This document shows, one piece after another, positions 28,915-28,975 of a DNA stretch of 28,975 nucleotides; position 1 is the first letter of the stretch; every line of letters starts with the position of its first letter. Under the pieces are notes generated by a model, which saw only the letters and a list, made by a program, of their open reading frames with translations, was not told the origin of the DNA and ran no database searches. The position numbers and the translations under genes are program-made. The DNA lies in assembly GCA_003427395.1 (NCBI GenBank), contig BFEA01000033.1, positions 1,883,122 to 1,912,096 of the forward strand, read 5' to 3'. The DNA comes from Chara braunii. Taxonomy: Eukaryota; Streptophyta; Charophyceae; Charales; Characeae.

Positions 28915-28975
28915 TTGTTGCGGGGAGCTGCAGTGGAACTTCTAAAGGTACTTTATTCATTGACTTACCAACCCC

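Noticed and set aside
28718-28960. Ser/Leu-rich minus-strand frame
   Set aside because: It is a translation of the (GA)n microsatellite.

Overview
The window looks like intergenic, repeat-dominated chromosomal DNA from a eukaryote. There is no operon-like gene packing, open frames are short and broken, introns with GT..AG borders can be proposed, and satellites, microsatellites, long homopolymers and single N bases are present. The best taxonomic clue is a decayed Ty3/gypsy-type element. Its pol motifs and its long linkers resemble, from memory, elements that are abundant in charophyte green algae such as Chara. This assignment is inference and was not checked against a database. No rRNA, tRNA or CRISPR array was recognised.

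Layout. 1-3.5 kb: GC-rich sequence with no convincing gene, a poly(A) tract, small hairpins and one weak 157-residue frame. 3.5-5.4 kb: short direct repeats, probably the downstream non-coding end of the retroelement. 5.4-12.2 kb, minus strand: one degenerate retrotransposon, read from high to low coordinate as gag-like segments, CCHC knuckle, aspartic protease, reverse transcriptase, RNase H, acidic/lysine-rich linker, HHCC plus D,D(35)E integrase, and a GPY/F-type tail. Almost every domain is in a recognisable frame broken by stops and frameshifts, and part of the protease region is tandemly duplicated. 11.7-15.6 kb, minus strand: a set of diverged protein modules of about 145 residues that repeat each other. 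I do not recognise the family, and it is the most novel coding signal here. 16.6-18.8 kb: a satellite of about 148-bp units built from two abutting inverted repeats and organised as about 295-bp dimers.

20.44-26.99 kb: a 3.1-3.3 kb direct duplication whose copies are separated by a T/A/G homopolymer block. The 5' parts differ by substitutions and a 165-bp deletion. The last roughly 700 bp are identical, including N bases at the same positions, so assembly artefact and recent duplication both have to be considered. Each copy carries a candidate two-exon small gene and a second candidate intron. 27-29 kb: mosaic T/GC-rich repeats, a C26 run and a (GA)n microsatellite.

Nothing here forms an intact pathway. 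The retroelement is dead, and the candidate host exons are short and unproven. The features most worth following up are the minus-strand protein module array, the nested-palindrome satellite and the duplicated block.
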